Assembly: GCA_903839405.1 (NCBI GenBank)
Contig: CAIMCD010000025.1
Coordinates: forward strand, 26,823-90,822
Direction of reading: 5' to 3'
Source: an uncultured Chlorobiaceae bacterium
GTDB taxonomy: Bacteria > Bacteroidota > Chlorobiia > Chlorobiales > Chlorobiaceae
DNA: 64,000 nt
The stretch's first letter is position 1. Each line of letters starts with the position of its first letter. Positions 21,237-30,955 of the stretch are shown one piece after another. Below the pieces are notes generated by a model. It was given only the letters and a program-made list of their open reading frames with translations. It did not search any database and was not told the DNA's origin. Made by a program: the position numbers and the translations under genes.

Positions 21237-23018
21237 ATGGCACGTGGTCGAAAGAAAAACAGTGATGGAACAACCCAGAGTAATGGCAACGGTAAAAAAC
21301 ACGCTACACAGCAATCGGTAGATCAGGCGGTAAAAAGTATCTGCGACATCATGCGCAGGGGGAACTGTGCCGGAGCCATGCAGTATGTACCAGAGCTGAC
21401 CTGGCTTCTCTTTTTGCGCATTCTAGATGAAAAAGAGCTGCAGGAAGAGCAGAATGCCGAAACAATAGGGGTTGCCTTTCGCCCCTCGTTGCAATATCCC
21501 TATCGCTGGCGCGACTGGGGAGCTCCTCTTGATACCCTGCCTGAAGGCGAGACCAACAAACGCCATGAATTGCAGGAGGCGCCGCAGAACACCTTTTTCA
21601 GCTTCATCAACGGTGAACTACTCCCCAATCTCAAGGAGCTCAAGAACCGTCCTGATGCCTCTGCCCGTCAGAAGGTGATCAGTGAAATCATGACCGGTGT
21701 TGAACGGGTTCGTATTGATACCGAAAAGAACTTTCTCGACGTGCTCGACAAGGTGCATCAGCTCGCAACCGAAGCCATCGACAAAACACATGTCTTCACC
21801 CTCTCGCAGGTCTACGAAGGACTGCTGCTGAAAATGGGCGAAAAAGGCAACGATGGCGGCCAGTTCTTCACGCCCCGTCAGGTTATCAAGGCAATGGTGC
21901 AGGTTATCGATCCCCGCATTGATGAAACCATCTATGATCCCAGTTGTGGAACCGGCGGCTTTCTTGCTCAAAGCTTCGAACACATTGAAGAAGCTCTTCG
22001 TACCGACGCCACCGCCGAACAGCTCGAATCGCTCAAACAGCGCTCCTTCTGGGGCCGGGAGAAGGAGAATCTCATCTACCCGATTGCCCTTGCCAATCTG
22101 GTGCTACACGGTATCGACAAGCCCAACCTCTGGCATGGCAACACCCTCACCGGCCAGGAAACCTACGGCGGCCTCTTTGAAAACGCACCGCAAACATTCG
22201 ACGTAATCCTCACCAATCCCCCCTTTGGTGGCAAGGAAGGCAAAGACGCTCAAACCAGCTTCGACTACAAGACCGGAGCAACGCAGGTACTTTTTCTCCA
22301 GCATATTATTCGCAATCTTCGAAATGGCGGACGTTGCGGCATCGTGCTTGACGAAGGTCTGCTCTTCCGCGCAAACGAAGATGCCTTTGTCAAAACCAAA
22401 CGCAAACTGCTTGACGATTGCGACCTCTGGTGTATCGTCAGCCTTCCTGGAGGCGTATTCACCGCCGCCGGTGCAGGCGTCAAAACCAACCTCCTCTTTT
22501 TCACCAAAGGCCAGCCCACAAGAAAGATTTGGTACTACGACCTCAGCAGTATCAAAGTCGGCAAAAAAACACCCCTGACCATAAAAACCTTCGAAGAGTT
22601 CTTCCGCCTTCTTCCGGAACGTGCAAGCAGCGAACTCTCCTGGACCATCAACATGGACGAGCGCAAACACAAAGCCGCAGAAGAGGCCAGGCCATTCAAG
22701 GAAAAATCAACCATTGCCAGCCAGAACGCAGCACAACTCAACGAACAGTTGAAAGAGCTGAAAAAAACCTTTACCAGAAAGAACGAGGTCATCGAAGAGG
22801 CTGAAAAAATGATAGCCGATCTCACCCGCGAAGCGAGAACCCATGCCGCCAAAGCCAAAGAGATCGAGGACGCAGTCTACGACCTCAAAGCCGTCAACCC
22901 GAATAAAAAAGCCGATATAGACGATCGCACCCCCGAAGATCTTCTCGACATCATCGAAACCAAAGGTCGTGAAATCGCCGAAGCGCTTTCACAACTTAAA
23001 AATGTTTCTTTTCAATAA
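21237..23018 (+). CDS. hsdM: type I restriction-modification DNA methyltransferase subunit M
   Basis: N6-adenine methyltransferase of 593 residues. It has an N-terminal HsdM helical domain (WLLFLRILDEKE), the GGQFFTPRQVIKAMV block, SAM-binding motif I DPSCGTGGFL, and catalytic motif IV NPPFGG near residue 326. A long charged coiled coil occupies about 480-550. It completes the hsdRSM operon and protects host DNA; with HsdS alone it would form the modification enzyme. The HigB/HigA pair follows on the same strand after about 130 AT-rich bases. Confidence 0.95.
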   Translation: MARGRKKNSDGTTQSNGNGKKHATQQSVDQAVKSICDIMRRGNCAGAMQYVPELTWLLFLRILDEKELQEEQNAETIGVAFRPSLQYPYRWRDWGAPLDTLPEGETNKRHELQEAPQNTFFSFINGELLPNLKELKNRPDASARQKVISEIMTGVERVRIDTEKNFLDVLDKVHQLATEAIDKTHVFTLSQVYEGLLLKMGEKGNDGGQFFTPRQVIKAMVQVIDPRIDETIYDPSCGTGGFLAQSFEHIEEALRTDATAEQLESLKQRSFWGREKENLIYPIALANLVLHGIDKPNLWHGNTLTGQETYGGLFENAPQTFDVILTNPPFGGKEGKDAQTSFDYKTGATQVLFLQHIIRNLRNGGRCGIVLDEGLLFRANEDAFVKTKRKLLDDCDLWCIVSLPGGVFTAAGAGVKTNLLFFTKGQPTRKIWYYDLSSIKVGKKTPLTIKTFEEFFRLLPERASSELSWTINMDERKHKAAEEARPFKEKSTIASQNAAQLNEQLKELKKTFTRKNEVIEEAEKMIADLTREARTHAAKAKEIEDAVYDLKAVNPNKKADIDDRTPEDLLDIIETKGREIAEALSQLKNVSFQ

Positions 23019-23147
23019 AGTTTAAGAATGGTGTTATCTGCTATGAGAGAAATAAGTAAGATAGTTTCTATGTAATATTTTGAATAGCTTGAGAGAGTTA
23101 TCTTTTTTTGATGAGTAGAAAGTGTTAATAATTTTATTAAATTATTG

Positions 23148-23489
23148 ATGGACATTTCGTTTGAGAGTAAAGATCTGAGGAAATACGCACATGATGATCG
23201 TTTGGCAGTCCGTAAACTTGGATCGAGAAGAGCAGAGCTCTTCAAGCAACGGCTCGATGACCTGAGAGCAGCAGAAACTCTTGAAGATGTCCGCCACCTC
23301 CCGGGGCATTACCATGAACTTATTGAAGATCGTAAAGGCCAATGGTCGTGTAATCTGGACCATCCTTATCGGTTGATTTTCGTGCCTCATGAGAACCCGA
23401 TTCCTGCGAACAAGCATGCACAATACATCTGGCTCGAAATCAAGGGTGTAGAAATTGTTGAAATCGTGAACTATCACAAAGAGGGTTAA
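23148..23489 (+). CDS. higB: HigB-like toxin (plasmid maintenance killer family)
   Basis: A 113-residue RelE-superfamily ribonuclease-like protein. The start is the ATG at 23148, with a TTG one codon earlier in frame. Family features are LRKYAHDDRLAVRKLGSRRA, LRAAETLEDVRHLPG, then GQWSCNLDHPYRLIFVPHE and IVEIVNYH at the end. HigB toxins cleave mRNA on the ribosome. The HigA gene begins two bases after the stop. The toxin-first order and the position directly behind a type I restriction operon suggest that it stabilises the cluster. Confidence 0.88.
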   Translation: MDISFESKDLRKYAHDDRLAVRKLGSRRAELFKQRLDDLRAAETLEDVRHLPGHYHELIEDRKGQWSCNLDHPYRLIFVPHENPIPANKHAQYIWLEIKGVEIVEIVNYHKEG

Positions 23490-23491
23490 AA

Positions 23492-24583
23492 ATGTCGAAG
23501 CGTAATGAATATATCCCGCAAACGGTTAGCCACCCAGGGTTGACCTTACGGGAAAAGCTGGAAGAACTGGGCATGAGCCAGAAAGAGTTCGCCGTGCGTA
23601 CCGGTAAACCAGAGCAGACCATTGTTAAAGTTATCAATGGAGAGAGCTCCCTTACTCCCGATATGGCGGTGCAGTTTGAATCGGTACTTGGAATCCCTGC
23701 CAATTTCTGGCTGAAGAGGCAGCAGAATTATGATGAGGCGGTTGCAAGGGCAAAGCGCCGTGATGTTTTAGTCTCAGGAAGAGATTGGGCTCGTTTATTT
23801 CCCTCCGTGAAAATGACTCAACTGGGTTGGTTGCCAAAAACAGAAGACCACGAGCAAAAAGTGGAGGCGCTCTTATGTTTCTTTGGAATTTCCGGCCATC
23901 AAGCCTGGGATGACTTTTATTGTGGCCTCAAGCTCAAGGTGAGCTTTCGAATCTCATTAGCCCACTCTCGTGAGCCCTACGCCATTTCTGCATGGCTTCG
24001 TCAAGGTGAGTTGGAGGCCGCGAAGCTCGTTGCCTCTTCGTACAACGCAAAAACGTTTAAAACAAATCTTGAAAGCATCAAAAAAGTCATGGCCGAGCAC
24101 CCTGACGATTTATTTCCGCTTCTGCAGCAGTTATGTTTAGAAGCAGGGGTAAAGGTTGTTTACACACCTTGTCTGCCGAAAGCTCCGATTCACGGTTCAA
24201 CCCGCTGGTTGCACGATAACACCCCATTGATTCAACTCTCAGCACGGTATAACCAGAATGACCGCTTCTGGTTTACCTTTTTTCATGAAGCTGGCCATAT
24301 TCTGCTGCACGGTAAAAAATATATCTCGATAGAAAACGCTCAACTCGAAACCGTTGTCGATGAAAAAGAGCGCGAGGCGGATGATTTTGCTATCAAGTGG
24401 ACTTTTTCAGAAGAACAGGAGCAGGAAGTAATGCAGTTGGGTACGTTGAACGAAAAGGATATCATCGATTTCGCACAAAAATTCGGCACCCATCCAGCCA
24501 TGATTATAGGGCGATTCCATCATAAAAAACTGCTTCCTTATAGTATTGGCCGTCAGTTTATTCAGCCTGTTCATTTTGACTGA
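23492..24583 (+). CDS. higA: HigA-like antitoxin with XRE and ImmA/IrrE peptidase domains
   Basis: A 363-residue protein. Residues of about 10-80 are a HigA-type helix-turn-helix (HPGLTLREKLEELGMSQKEF, TPDMAVQFESVLGIPANFWL). The C-terminal region is an ImmA/IrrE (M78) metallopeptidase domain with FTFFHEAGHILLHGKKYI, whose HExxH is intact, and EREADDFAIKW as third-ligand region. It is far longer than minimal HigA (about 100 residues), so besides neutralising HigB it may sense stress and cleave itself or another regulator. That last point is inference. It ends convergently with the NFACT gene. Confidence 0.88.
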   Translation: MSKRNEYIPQTVSHPGLTLREKLEELGMSQKEFAVRTGKPEQTIVKVINGESSLTPDMAVQFESVLGIPANFWLKRQQNYDEAVARAKRRDVLVSGRDWARLFPSVKMTQLGWLPKTEDHEQKVEALLCFFGISGHQAWDDFYCGLKLKVSFRISLAHSREPYAISAWLRQGELEAAKLVASSYNAKTFKTNLESIKKVMAEHPDDLFPLLQQLCLEAGVKVVYTPCLPKAPIHGSTRWLHDNTPLIQLSARYNQNDRFWFTFFHEAGHILLHGKKYISIENAQLETVVDEKEREADDFAIKWTFSEEQEQEVMQLGTLNEKDIIDFAQKFGTHPAMIIGRFHHKKLLPYSIGRQFIQPVHFD

Positions 24584-24712
24584 TAGTTTCAATCCTACCA
24601 CGTCCGCATATCGTTGAACACAAACAATTCAAATCCTGAAGTATAGCAGTTGATTAGTCCAGAGTAACATTTCTTTCGATTGAGTGGCAGTCGTTCAAGT
24701 AACGCTTAGCTC

Positions 24713-26362
24713 TCACTCTCCCTCTTTTTTCGGTCTGACCATCACCACCTCTTCGCGTTCAACAATTACCTGGCCGACGGCGAGTTTTTTGCCGTGGCGG
24801 ACATATTTTTTTTGGGTGTAGATGACCGGCACCAGCTTTGCGTGTTTGGCGGCGGAGTACCAGGCTGCGATCTCGGCGGCTTTTCGGATGAGGTTTTGCT
24901 GGTCGGGTTTTGCCCCTTTGAGCACGCAGTGTGAACCGGCCGCGCCGCGCGCATGGAGCCAGATGTCGTTCGGCTTGGCGTGGCTGAAGGTGAGCAGTTC
25001 GTTGTTTTCAGCATTTTTGCCCACCAGCAGCGTGACGGTTGGCGAGAGCGGAATCACCCTGAAGGGGAGGGTGGCAGGCGCGTTTTTCTTTGGCAGGGCC
25101 CCGGCCTTTTTAAGCGGGGCACTCTCCTGTTTCAGAAAGGTGCGAGCCTCTTTGGGGGAGCTTATTGTGTCGGTTTCAGCCACCATTGCCTCAAGGGAAG
25201 TGATTTTCTCTGCCAGTTGGATATGGCGCTCCTGCATGGCCTTGAGTTTGCCCCTTGTTTTGGCCGCGAGTGAAAAGTAGTGTTCGGCATTCTCCTGCAG
25301 GGTGAGCGCCTCCTTCAGGGCGATGGTGACTTCCTGCTCCGGGTTGTCGGGGTCGAGAATGTTCGGCACCGTGATGCTTTTCCGCTCAAGGCGGGGGAGG
25401 TAGAGCGAGGCCATCAGCAGGTGGCCGGAACGCTCGTAGTTGCGGATAAACTCCTCAAGCAGAGCCGCGTTAAAGCTTTCATGCTCCTTGCGGGCTTTTT
25501 TCAGTTGCTGCTGCAGCTTTGAGCGCAAGGCTTTCAGCTCATCATTGGTGTCAAGCAAGCGCATCACTCTGAAGCTGTAATCGTTCACTCCTTCAAGCAC
25601 CGAGTTGAAGGTGCGGCCTCCCGGGAGCGGCGTATGCAGGAGGGTGAAGAGCGGTTCCTGCTGCTCATTTTCCGCAACCTGAACCTTCGGGTCGAGCAAC
25701 TCGTAAAAGAGGGATTGAAAGATGGTAAAGAGATCTTCAGGCTTCGCCTCTTCTCCGGCCCGTTTCAGAATCTCCCGAACCAGTGTGCGGTCAAATCCGG
25801 GAAGTGCAAGGGAGAGCTGCTCCGTGAGGGTTTCAGCAGTTGCGGAATTGAAGCGCTCACGAAAGCGATCCCGCTTCATGGCGAGCGTTTCGAGTTCCCG
25901 AAGGATGGAGGGCGTTTCACTCTCTGATGCATACACGGTGCCAACAAGCGAGTTTTTCTGCTTGAAGGCATTGACAACGCGCTCTTCCCTCACCAGAAGC
26001 AGGTTGGTGTTGGCGCTGAAGAGCTGCATCACGAGCCGCGAGCGGTCGGCAAGATGGATGGTGATGATCCGGTCGGCCGGAGCGATCTCCACACCGCTGA
26101 CCTCCAGGCCCCAAACCTCACTCAAGAGGCTGGCCGAGTTCCGGGCTTTTTTCAGTGTGCCTGACCTGGTGTAAAAGGCGAGGCGGGGAGTGTGGGTGAC
26201 GAGCGTCAGTTGCAGCTCTCCGCACTCTGGCGTGCTGAAGCTGAGGGTCACCTCGTTTTTTTCCTGCGAAGAGATTTCAGTCAGTCGGCCGCCCGTCAGC
26301 GCTTCGTGCAGCTCCATTGCCGCATGGCAGAGGGTAAAGTAGTTGCGTAGCATGAGCCTCAA
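24713..26362 (-). CDS. NFACT family protein (RqcH/Rqc2-like ribosome quality control factor)
   Basis: A 549-residue protein with the NFACT order: an N-terminal NFACT-N domain (MRLMLRNYFTLCHAAMELHE, then VWGLEVSGVEIAPADRII), a central coiled-coil (about 270-390 with KLQQQLKKARKEHESFNAAL), and the C-terminal NFACT-R domain with NDIWLHARGAAGSHCVLKGA. In Bacillus RqcH binds split 50S subunits and adds alanine tails to stalled peptides. Older annotation calls the family fibronectin-binding protein, but no signal peptide is seen here, so a cytosolic role is favoured. It is divergent from the dCMP deaminase gene. Confidence 0.88.
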   Translation of the reverse strand: MRLMLRNYFTLCHAAMELHEALTGGRLTEISSQEKNEVTLSFSTPECGELQLTLVTHTPRLAFYTRSGTLKKARNSASLLSEVWGLEVSGVEIAPADRIITIHLADRSRLVMQLFSANTNLLLVREERVVNAFKQKNSLVGTVYASESETPSILRELETLAMKRDRFRERFNSATAETLTEQLSLALPGFDRTLVREILKRAGEEAKPEDLFTIFQSLFYELLDPKVQVAENEQQEPLFTLLHTPLPGGRTFNSVLEGVNDYSFRVMRLLDTNDELKALRSKLQQQLKKARKEHESFNAALLEEFIRNYERSGHLLMASLYLPRLERKSITVPNILDPDNPEQEVTIALKEALTLQENAEHYFSLAAKTRGKLKAMQERHIQLAEKITSLEAMVAETDTISSPKEARTFLKQESAPLKKAGALPKKNAPATLPFRVIPLSPTVTLLVGKNAENNELLTFSHAKPNDIWLHARGAAGSHCVLKGAKPDQQNLIRKAAEIAAWYSAAKHAKLVPVIYTQKKYVRHGKKLAVGQVIVEREEVVMVRPKKEGE

Positions 26363-26450
26363 AAGGGAATAGGTTGCGTGAGCCCGATCTTTTTCTCTAT
26401 TTTACGGCTGAGCGGCTGCACTTTTTGATAATGTATTAATAAACAGGACT

Positions 26451-26978
26451 ATGGCGGAAGAAACAATGACGGGATGCGGTTGCAGCAGTGAGCATAAGGG
26501 TGAGGGCGCGGTGCCGGAAAAGCGTCTTGGCTGGCATGAATATTTTATGAGTGTAGCGCAACTTATCTCCCGCCGGGCCACCTGCACCCGGGGCCATATC
26601 GGCGCGGTTATTGTTCGCGATCACAGTATTCTTTCAACCGGTTATAACGGCGCTCCGGCCGGGCTGCCTCACTGTAACGAGATCAATTGCAAGATCTACC
26701 GCTCAACCCATCCTGACGGAACGGTTGAGGAGAACTGCGTCAACACCATCCATGCTGAAATCAATGCCATAGCCCAGGCGGCCAAGCATGGGGTCTCCAT
26801 CAAGGATGCTGATATCTATATTACTGCAAGCCCCTGTATTCACTGCCTTAAGGTGCTGATTAACGTGGGCATAAAAACCATCTACTACGACAAGCCCTAT
26901 AAAATAGAGCATATAGAGGAGCTTCTCCGACTTTCGGGTATCCGGCTGGTGCAGGTGAGTGTTGAAGCGAAGGAGTGA
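26451..26978 (+). CDS. deoxycytidylate (dCMP) deaminase
   Basis: Zinc enzyme that converts dCMP to dUMP for dTMP synthesis. The 175-residue protein has the deaminase signature: [14 protein letters not shown] supplies the His ligand and catalytic Glu, and [14 protein letters not shown] supplies the two cysteines. An upstream [16 protein letters not shown] block is typical of ComEB/dCMP deaminases rather than cytidine deaminase. The N-terminus begins with a short Cys-containing stretch (MTGCGCSS) not common in the family. The stop overlaps the region of the ribD start by a few bases. Confidence 0.92.
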   Translation: MAEETMTGCGCSSEHKGEGAVPEKRLGWHEYFMSVAQLISRRATCTRGHIGAVIVRDHSILSTGYNGAPAGLPHCNEINCKIYRSTHPDGTVEENCVNTIHAEINAIAQAAKHGVSIKDADIYITASPCIHCLKVLINVGIKTIYYDKPYKIEHIEELLRLSGIRLVQVSVEAKE

Positions 26979-26980
26979 GT

Positions 26981-28126
26981 ATGGCGGAGCGTGATGATGC
27001 CTTCTATATGGAGCGCTCTCTTGAGCTTGCCCTGAAGGGCGCGGGAAGCGTGAGCCCCAATCCGATGGTGGGATCGGTTATTGTCTGTAATGGTGAGGTG
27101 ATTGGTGAAGGGTACCATGAGATCTTTGGCGGCCCGCACGCCGAAGTGCAGGCGATCAAATCGGTTGCTGATCCCCGGCTGCTGCCTCATTCGACGCTCT
27201 ATGTGACGCTTGAACCCTGCTCCCATTTTGGCAAAACCCCGCCTTGCAGTGACCTTTTGATTGAAAAGGGGATTGGGCGCGTGGTTATCGGCTGCCGTGA
27301 CCCCCACTTGAAGGTTGCCGGAAAAGGGATTGCAAAGCTGCTGGCTGCCGGGATCAGGGTGACCGAAGGGGTGCTGGAAGAGCAGTGCAAGCGGCTCAAC
27401 GAGGCCTTCATCAAAAGCCATACCGTGGGTTTGCCCTTTGTTGCCCTGAAACTGGCCGAGACGCTTGACGGCAAAATTGCCACCTCCCTCGGCGCCTCGC
27501 GCTGGATTACCGGGCCTGAAGCTCGGAGCGAGGTGCACCGCTTGCGGGCCACCTATGACGCGGTTCTTGTTGGTGAGGCTACGGTTCGGGCCGATGACGC
27601 CCAGCTTACGGTGCGTAACGGTGCTGGGCGTAATCCCTTGAGGGTGGTGCTTGATCGTCGGCTGACTCTCTCACTGGAATCAAAGATTTTCGATGCCGAA
27701 GCTCCGACCCTGCTCTTTGCCTCCTCTGCATGGAGCGGCTTGCCGAAAGTTGAGCTTTTGAGGGAGCGAGGGGTGAGGGTGCTATTTGTCCATGAAGATG
27801 CCGGTGAGCTTGATTTAGGTCAGGTGCTGGAGGAGCTGCACCGGCAAAGTGTGCTCTCGGTGCTGGTTGAGGGGGGGAGCCGCCTCTCCGCCTCGTTTAT
27901 GCGGGCCGGGCTTGTCGATAAAATCTATATGTTTATTGCGCCGAAGCTTTTCGGCGGTGACGCCCTCAGTGCCTTTGCGCCGCTTGGCGTCAGTATGCCG
28001 GAGGAGGCGCTTCAGTTGCGCTTTGAAACGCCCCGCTTTTTCGGCAATGATCTCTTGCTTGAGGCTTATGTTGTTTCTGCTGAACCGCCAGGCTCGGTGG
28101 GGATGGAGGCTCGGGTATCGGAATAA
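26981..28126 (+). CDS. ribD: riboflavin biosynthesis bifunctional deaminase/reductase RibD
   Basis: Carries out the deamination and reduction steps that turn the GTP cyclohydrolase II product into the ribitylaminopyrimidine precursor of riboflavin. The N-terminal deaminase domain shows [10 protein letters not shown], then [12 protein letters not shown] near residue 80. The C-terminal reductase domain starts around 150 ([25 protein letters not shown]) and ends with [12 protein letters not shown] use the ATG at 26981 (381 residues); a GTG at 26975 is also in frame. Riboflavin synthase is encoded separately near 33 kb. No FMN riboswitch is seen upstream. Confidence 0.95.
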   Translation: MAERDDAFYMERSLELALKGAGSVSPNPMVGSVIVCNGEVIGEGYHEIFGGPHAEVQAIKSVADPRLLPHSTLYVTLEPCSHFGKTPPCSDLLIEKGIGRVVIGCRDPHLKVAGKGIAKLLAAGIRVTEGVLEEQCKRLNEAFIKSHTVGLPFVALKLAETLDGKIATSLGASRWITGPEARSEVHRLRATYDAVLVGEATVRADDAQLTVRNGAGRNPLRVVLDRRLTLSLESKIFDAEAPTLLFASSAWSGLPKVELLRERGVRVLFVHEDAGELDLGQVLEELHRQSVLSVLVEGGSRLSASFMRAGLVDKIYMFIAPKLFGGDALSAFAPLGVSMPEEALQLRFETPRFFGNDLLLEAYVVSAEPPGSVGMEARVSE

Positions 28127-28145
28127 AAATAAAGTGAGGTAGAGG

Positions 28146-28595
28146 ATGGCAAAAAAAATGGGACAACCGCGACTGCTGATCATTGATCGCTTTGTCAATA
28201 ACAGTGACCTCGGCAAGCTCTTGCTGCGGGTGCCGCTCGGCAGTTTGATGCTCTTTCACGGAGTCCACAAGCTTCAGCACGGTTACGGCTTTATTGAAAA
28301 GATGGTGATCAAGGCGGGCTTTCCGGGCTATCTCTCGCACGGCATTCTGGTTGGCGAACTGCTTGCACCTCTCTTTATGGTGCTCGGCCTCTATACCCGC
28401 TCGGCCGCTCTTTTGATGGCCTTTGTGATGGTGATGGCGCTCTATCTGGTGCATCGCACCGATCTCTCCTCCCTGACGCCGGAGGGCGGATACGGCCTTG
28501 AACTGCAGGTGCTCTACCTGACGGGCTCTCTCGCCGTGTTCTTCTTTGGTGCCGGCCGTTTCAGTGTTTCAAAGGGGAGCGCTCTCTGGAGCTGA
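28146..28595 (+). CDS. DoxX family membrane protein
   Basis: A 149-residue protein with four hydrophobic helices and the DoxX signature [20 protein letters not shown], followed by [20 protein letters not shown]. DoxX/DoxD-type proteins are linked with quinone or thiosulfate metabolism in some organisms, but most members are uncharacterised. It lies 19 bases after ribD, and its stop overlaps the ATG of the ABC ATPase gene, so the three are probably one operon. Confidence 0.85.
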   Translation: MAKKMGQPRLLIIDRFVNNSDLGKLLLRVPLGSLMLFHGVHKLQHGYGFIEKMVIKAGFPGYLSHGILVGELLAPLFMVLGLYTRSAALLMAFVMVMALYLVHRTDLSSLTPEGGYGLELQVLYLTGSLAVFFFGAGRFSVSKGSALWS

Positions 28596-29380
28596 TGAAA
28601 GAGAAACTTGTTGATATCAAAAATGTAACGGCCTTTCGCGGAAGGAGCTGTGTCTTCCAGCACTTTTCGCTTGCCGTGGAGGAGGGGTGCCATACGGCCA
28701 TTCTGGGGCCGAACGGGGCGGGCAAGTCCACGCTTATGAAGTTGCTCTCCTGTGAACTCTATCCTGTTTCGGAGCCCGGCTCTTGGGTAAAGATTTTCGG
28801 CCGTGAGCGCTGGAATGTCCGGGAACTCCGCACCCGGCTTGGCATTGTTTCCCATGATCTGCAAGAGGAGTACCTGCGCGGAGCACGCGGCATCAATGTG
28901 ATCTTGTCAGGCTTTGATGCTTCAATTGATATCTGGCACCATGCGGAGTTCAGTGCGGAGGATATGGAAAAAGCGCGGGCGGTTATGGAGCAGCTCGGAA
29001 TCCAGCACTTGCAGCAGCGCCGGTTCGGGGCGATGTCAACCGGGGAGCAACGCCGTTTTCTGCTTGGCCGTGCGCTTATCAATAGTCCCGATGCCCTGCT
29101 GCTCGATGAGCCAACCTCCGGGCTCGATATCAGGGCCTCATTTTTCTACCTGGAAACCGTGCGGAGGTTGATGCACTCCGGGAAAACCGTGATGCTCGTC
29201 ACCCATCACCTGCATGAGATTCCTCCGGAAATTGAACGGGTGGTGCTTCTGAAGAATGGGCGTATTATGGCTGACGGCAAAAAAGAGGAGGTGCTCACTT
29301 CCTCATCGCTTTCTGCGCTTTTTGATTATCCGCTGCAGGCGGTTGCGGCCGGCGGCTACTATCAGGTGTTGCCGGCTTGA
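28595..29380 (+). CDS. ABC transporter ATP-binding protein
   Basis: A 261-residue ATPase with Walker A GPNGAGKST near residue 39, the signature MSTGEQRRFLLGRAL, Walker B ALLLDEPTSGLD, and the H-loop VTHHLHE. The pattern resembles the single ModF/YlmA-type ATPases. No permease gene is adjacent, so either the partner lies elsewhere or it acts as a soluble ATPase. Its start overlaps the DoxX stop (TGATG), indicating coupled translation. Confidence 0.9.
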   Translation: MKEKLVDIKNVTAFRGRSCVFQHFSLAVEEGCHTAILGPNGAGKSTLMKLLSCELYPVSEPGSWVKIFGRERWNVRELRTRLGIVSHDLQEEYLRGARGINVILSGFDASIDIWHHAEFSAEDMEKARAVMEQLGIQHLQQRRFGAMSTGEQRRFLLGRALINSPDALLLDEPTSGLDIRASFFYLETVRRLMHSGKTVMLVTHHLHEIPPEIERVVLLKNGRIMADGKKEEVLTSSSLSALFDYPLQAVAAGGYYQVLPA

Positions 29381-29396
29381 GGCTCTTTGATATAAT
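29369..29396 (+). promoter_or_regulatory. candidate promoter for the L,D-transpeptidase gene
   Basis: TTGCCG at 29369-29374, a 16-base spacer and a perfect TATAAT at 29391-29396. The -10 is part of a small palindrome (ATATAA / TTATAT, 29390-29406). It overlaps the end of the ABC gene and faces the next gene. Confidence 0.4.
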
Positions 29397-29500
29397 GATG
29401 TTATATTAACGTATTGTTGGTTCACCGAGAGGTGTACCGATACGCTTTGCTGCACAAAGAGAAGGGGTTATTGCCACCTGAACATTCTATCAATACCAGA

Positions 29501-30181
29501 GTGAAAATTGTTTTGTCACCGATAACCCTTTTTTGCCGCACTTTTTTTTTGCTGCTCATTCTTTTTCCCATAAAAGGAGTCAGTGGGGAAGTTGAGAACG
29601 CTCAGGATGGAAACGCTTCCCTGATGATTCCGGACGGGTTTGTCCGCCGGGTCATCAAAAAAGGGGAGTCACTCTCCGTGATCTGTAGTGCTGACTCCGT
29701 TTGCGAGCGGCTTTTTATGAAGGTCAACCGGGTTGACGAACGCCATATTCGTCCGGGCCGCACGGTGCTTGTGCCGGTAGATGCACGGAAGGCGGAACTC
29801 TATCTGCCGGTTCCCAGAACGCTTGCCGATAGTCGCGGTGAGCGGGAGATGCGGATTTTTCTTGTGTTGCAATATTTTGGAGCCTACGAAAAGGGAGAGC
29901 TTCTCTTTTGGGGGCCGCTCTCTTCGGGCATAAAAAAGCGGGCTACTCCTCCCGGCCGGTTTTTTGTTCAGTACAAAGAGCGATTCAAGCGTTCGACAAA
30001 GTATGAGAATGCTCCAATGCCGTTTTCCATAAACTATTATAAAGGTTATTTTGTTCATCAGCAGTCACTTCCGGGATATGCGGCCTCGCACGGCTGTGTG
30101 CGACTGCTCGGCGGGGATGCCGAGCGGCTTTTTTTCTGGTTGCAGATTCGTGATCCCGTGACGCTTGTGAGTGAACCTTGA
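29501..30181 (+). CDS. L,D-transpeptidase (YkuD/ErfK family), exported
   Basis: Periplasmic enzyme that makes or anchors 3-3 peptidoglycan cross-links. The catalytic motif SHGCVRLLGGDAE lies at the C-terminus with Cys and the upstream His (YFVHQQSLPGYAASHGCVRL). An N-terminal hydrophobic segment (TFFLLLILFPIKGVSG) acts as signal peptide, followed by a LysM-like stretch (IKKGESLSVICS and HIRPGRTVLVPV). The start is uncertain: I use the GTG at 29501, just ahead of the signal peptide. The frame is open to a TTG at 29414, and a TTG at 29471 has a purine-rich stretch before it. Neighbouring genes are not functionally linked. Confidence 0.85.
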   Translation: MKIVLSPITLFCRTFFLLLILFPIKGVSGEVENAQDGNASLMIPDGFVRRVIKKGESLSVICSADSVCERLFMKVNRVDERHIRPGRTVLVPVDARKAELYLPVPRTLADSRGEREMRIFLVLQYFGAYEKGELLFWGPLSSGIKKRATPPGRFFVQYKERFKRSTKYENAPMPFSINYYKGYFVHQQSLPGYAASHGCVRLLGGDAERLFFWLQIRDPVTLVSEP

Positions 30182-30299
30182 TTGCTCCCAAAGCTGAACG
30201 CATTCAGCCGGAGCGTTGTTGCTTGTTTGCTCTCTGCTCCGGAACAGGCAGTTTTCTCGTTTACAGCAATAGTCTTTTTAAACCTGTAATTACTCTCTT

Positions 30300-30800
30300 A
30301 TGGCACAGATTACACTCAAGGGCAATGCGGTTCAAACCGTCGGTTCCCTTCCCTCGAAAGGCACAGAAGCGCCTTTTTTTTGTCTTGTAAAAAAGGATCT
30401 TTCCGAGGCAGGGCCGGCCGACTTTGCAGGTAAACGGTTGGTGCTTAATATTTTCCCGAGCCTCGACACCGCCGTGTGTGCCTCCTCTGTAAGGCGGTTT
30501 AACCAGGAGGCCTCAACGCTCGATAATACGGTTGTGCTTTGTATTTCGGCCGATCTCCCTTTTGCGCACAACCGTTTTTGTGAAACCGAAGGGTTGAAAA
30601 ACGTGGTACCGCTTTCGGTTTTCCGCTCGCCTCAATTCGGCATCGATTATGGAGTTACCATTACCACTGGCCCGCTCAAGGGTTTGCTCGCTCGCGCCAT
30701 TGTTATCCTTGATGCTGACGGCATCGTGCGCTATACCGAACAGGTAGGCGAGATTACCGAAGAGCCGGATTACAGCGCAGCCATCAAGGCTCTTGGCTGA
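30300..30800 (+). CDS. tpx: thiol peroxidase Tpx
   Basis: Atypical two-Cys peroxiredoxin that reduces peroxides with thioredoxin. The 166-residue protein has the peroxidatic cysteine in [15 protein letters not shown] near residue 60 and the resolving cysteine in [16 protein letters not shown] near 94, the Tpx pattern. It probably forms part of the oxygen defence of an anaerobe. A clear terminator follows at 30840. Confidence 0.95.
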   Translation: MAQITLKGNAVQTVGSLPSKGTEAPFFCLVKKDLSEAGPADFAGKRLVLNIFPSLDTAVCASSVRRFNQEASTLDNTVVLCISADLPFAHNRFCETEGLKNVVPLSVFRSPQFGIDYGVTITTGPLKGLLARAIVILDADGIVRYTEQVGEITEEPDYSAAIKALG

Positions 30801-30839
30801 GCAGCTTTTTTTCAGGGAAGCATGTTTTTTGTAGTGAAG

Positions 30840-30863
30840 CCGGCAACTCTGCCGGTTTTTTTT
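30840..30863 (+). terminator. rho-independent terminator after tpx
   Basis: A 6-bp GC-rich stem (CCGGCA / TGCCGG), 4-base loop and eight T residues, 40 bases after the tpx stop. Confidence 0.85.
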
Positions 30864-30955
30864 CTCATTTTTATAACGGTCTGTGCGTTTTTTTACTGCG
30901 GAGTCGCGGCCTTTTACGTATCTTTTCGGCTGCTATTCTTATCATATAATCCCTC

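Noticed and set aside
26363..26450. FMN riboswitch upstream of the dCMP deaminase/ribD genes
   Set aside because: The gap is too short and no AGGGxxxGGTGxxATTCC-like core is present.
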